Below are positions 52,301 to 52,498 of a stretch of DNA of 52,498 nt, piece after piece. Made by a program: the position numbers and the translations under genes. The notes under the pieces were generated by a model, which had not been told where the DNA came from, made no database searches, and saw only the letters and a program-made list of their open reading frames with translations. Source of the stretch: Marivita lacus (GTDB lineage Bacteria > Pseudomonadota > Alphaproteobacteria > Rhodobacterales > Rhodobacteraceae); NCBI RefSeq assembly GCF_014637725.1, contig NZ_BMFC01000021.1, forward strand, positions 1-52,498, read 5' to 3'. Every line of letters starts with the position of its first letter. The stretch's first letter is position 1.

Positions 52301-52498
52301 CCACCGTGGGGCGCTCGGACCAGCTGCGGATGGTGGATTCGTTGGTCTCCTGCCAATCCATGAAGCGCAGCCCCTGGGCGTCGTCGATCACCTCGAGCCA
52401 GAGCGGATTGAACAATGCGCCGGCCTCGAAGGCGGGGATGTGCTCCTGCTTGACCACCTCGATGTTGCGCAGGTAGTTGCCGGTGTTCTGCGGATCGG
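49317..52498 (-). CDS. Large secreted-type multidomain protein with glycoside-hydrolase-like region and C-terminal DUF4214 modules (partial)
   Basis: The frame is open to the window edge at 52498, so the N-terminus is missing; about 1059 residues are visible. The first ~400 contain a TIM-barrel-like region with EMSNEVWNWMF, where an Asn-Glu pair is typical of clan-A glycoside hydrolases (acid/base Glu). A Pro/Thr/Glu-rich linker (around 51040-51200, PPPSPTPEPRPAPEPTPAP) follows, then a second region (50200-51000) with VNIYEAWPGMDG and DWHGWWVSLTEML resembling SGNH-type hydrolases. The last ~300 residues have a GDDVIRPEAGDVLVDGG calcium-repeat-like stretch and two DUF4214 units (LYIAYFNRAPDAVGLYFWG; VYQNVLGRAPDASGMEFWL). 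Probably an exported, type I-secreted polysaccharide-active protein; no C-terminal signal was proven. Confidence 0.75.
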   Translation of the reverse strand, partial: DPQNTGNYLRNIEVVKQEHIPAFEAGALFNPLWLEVIDDAQGLRFMDWQETNESTIRSWSERPTVDTYSYAGGVPLEVMVALANATGTEPWFNMPWNADETYIRTFATYVRDTLDPDLRAHIEMSNEVWNWMFEQARDAAQAAEARFGQDLGNGWMQEYGARSAEMARVLDSVYAGAEDRLVKVIATHTYWPGLEEGALQAPDWQALSPANTAPYLSFDTYAITGYFGNSLGTDEKAPAVLDWIARSEAQARQDASAQGLRGAAAETYVAEHRFDLAEALAVRELRDGSVTGNAEDSLAGLFEMFAYHKSVADAHGLDLVMYEGGTHVVGIGSWVNNDLLTEFFTHLNYSAGMGQLYTELFAGWEDAGGTLFNVFVDVSEPSQWGSWGSLRHLQDSTARHDAVERFMDSHPAPATMKDGVWDNGAFEFGPAPGPTPVEEDDAPVAPDVQDPPTWTPPPSPTPEPRPAPEPTPAPAPTPQPLDEVREYVFGNDLFAWGVGDPEITVPYWTDMLADAAGLSYATAIQTGMLTRHDDLPPDPHLGIDGVDSSWDPDTGQSFAQAGFNQITLSAVNFVQDQSPDSPYWHEPTTSPLEAALRIIDWTQDRAPGAAVNIYEAWPGMDGLPSSAAQFAAWTDFMTGDWHGWWVSLTEMLQQARPDLDIRLISVGTTVAQMLDTPSLGLTRLTAADLFLDDDGHATPTLSFLAALLHYTTLTGSQPPQDIDLPNSIHPAVAQNYAQIAQWVGEKVGVTLPEPLVAPFSERSQDAREEDGTGLTAGATAGDDVIRPEAGDVLVDGGNGFDTVMMSGDQGSYSLRFDDGTVWIENRAEGAGPVQLRNIERVDFDREVSPFAEDGLSIEMFDGMARLESDAMAALTELYIAYFNRAPDAVGLYFWGNQMAGGLGLDEIATLFFDQPETRDLYGALEDMPTFVTAVYQNVLGRAPDASGMEFWLSVLDSGTGLAPARFIQAILEGAKAESGSPADAAYLANKVLLGGHFAVALGMSDLTDAADIMQAFDGSDSSLEARISQSDALHADILDGARDGFLMQLVGISDQPFAV

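Noticed and set aside
1-52498. CRISPR array, rRNA operon, phage genes
   Set aside because: No regularly spaced repeats, no rRNA-like sequence and no phage structural or integrase gene were seen.

Overview
The window reads as chromosome (or chromid) of an alphaproteobacterium, most likely a Rhodobacterales/Roseobacter-group member. This is an inference from gene content (several ABC and TRAP importers, a glutaryl-CoA dehydrogenase/CaiB pair, the Anbu-ATP-grasp-alpha-E-transglutaminase cluster, DUF4214 secreted proteins) and from GC-rich, tightly overlapping operons. No rRNA and no complete tRNA gene was found.

Layout. 1-5.6 kb: tail of an unknown gene, then a glycerol-3-phosphate ABC importer (ugpBAEC) translationally coupled to an endonuclease/exonuclease/phosphatase-fold enzyme in the place where a glycerophosphodiesterase is often found. 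5.9-7.0 kb: a DUF2177 membrane protein and a SOUL haem-binding lipoprotein. 7.0-16.0 kb: an accessory segment with degraded genes (a frameshifted acylphosphatase, an EAL-domain fragment, a truncated secreted protein), two copies of a ~157-bp repeat carrying a tRNA-Ser-like anticodon arm, and a tandem repeat resembling an IS21-type end. Inside it sit a 1125-aa six-PAS hybrid histidine kinase and, convergent with it, a coupled pair: an RsbQ/KAI2-like alpha/beta hydrolase and a histidine kinase whose first PAS domain closely resembles that of Bacillus RsbP. 16.0-20.5 kb (minus): a branched-chain-amino-acid-type (HAAT) ABC importer. 20.7-22.9 kb (minus): a two-component system divergent from a sugar (glucose/mannose-type) ABC importer at 23.1-27.3 kb, with TGTAAC repeats on helical spacing in between.

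27.3-42.7 kb: a divergent catabolic locus. On the minus strand eight overlapping or abutting genes encode a tautomerase-SnoaL fusion, HyuB, HyuA, an isochorismatase-fold protein without the catalytic cysteine, an isocitrate-lyase/PEP-mutase-family lyase, an FAD dehydrogenase, a glutaryl-CoA-dehydrogenase-like enzyme and a class III CoA-transferase. On the plus strand are a HutC-type GntR regulator, LeuC/LeuD-like hydratase subunits and a TRAP transporter. Together they look like uptake, ring opening or hydrolysis, isomerisation, hydration, C-C cleavage and CoA-dependent oxidation of one organic acid or lactam-like substrate; the substrate is not known.

42.9-48.5 kb: ATP-grasp, alpha-E, transglutaminase and Anbu peptidase genes followed by a PfkB sugar kinase and a transaldolase-family protein, apparently one operon. 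48.5-49.1 kb (minus): a cobalamin riboswitch upstream of a 100-aa protein of unknown function. 49.3 kb to the end (minus): the C-terminal ~1059 residues of a very large secreted-type protein with a glycoside-hydrolase-like region, a Pro-rich linker, a second hydrolase-like region and DUF4214 modules.

The most notable items are the RsbQ-type hydrolase/RsbP-type PAS kinase pair and the unassigned catabolic locus.
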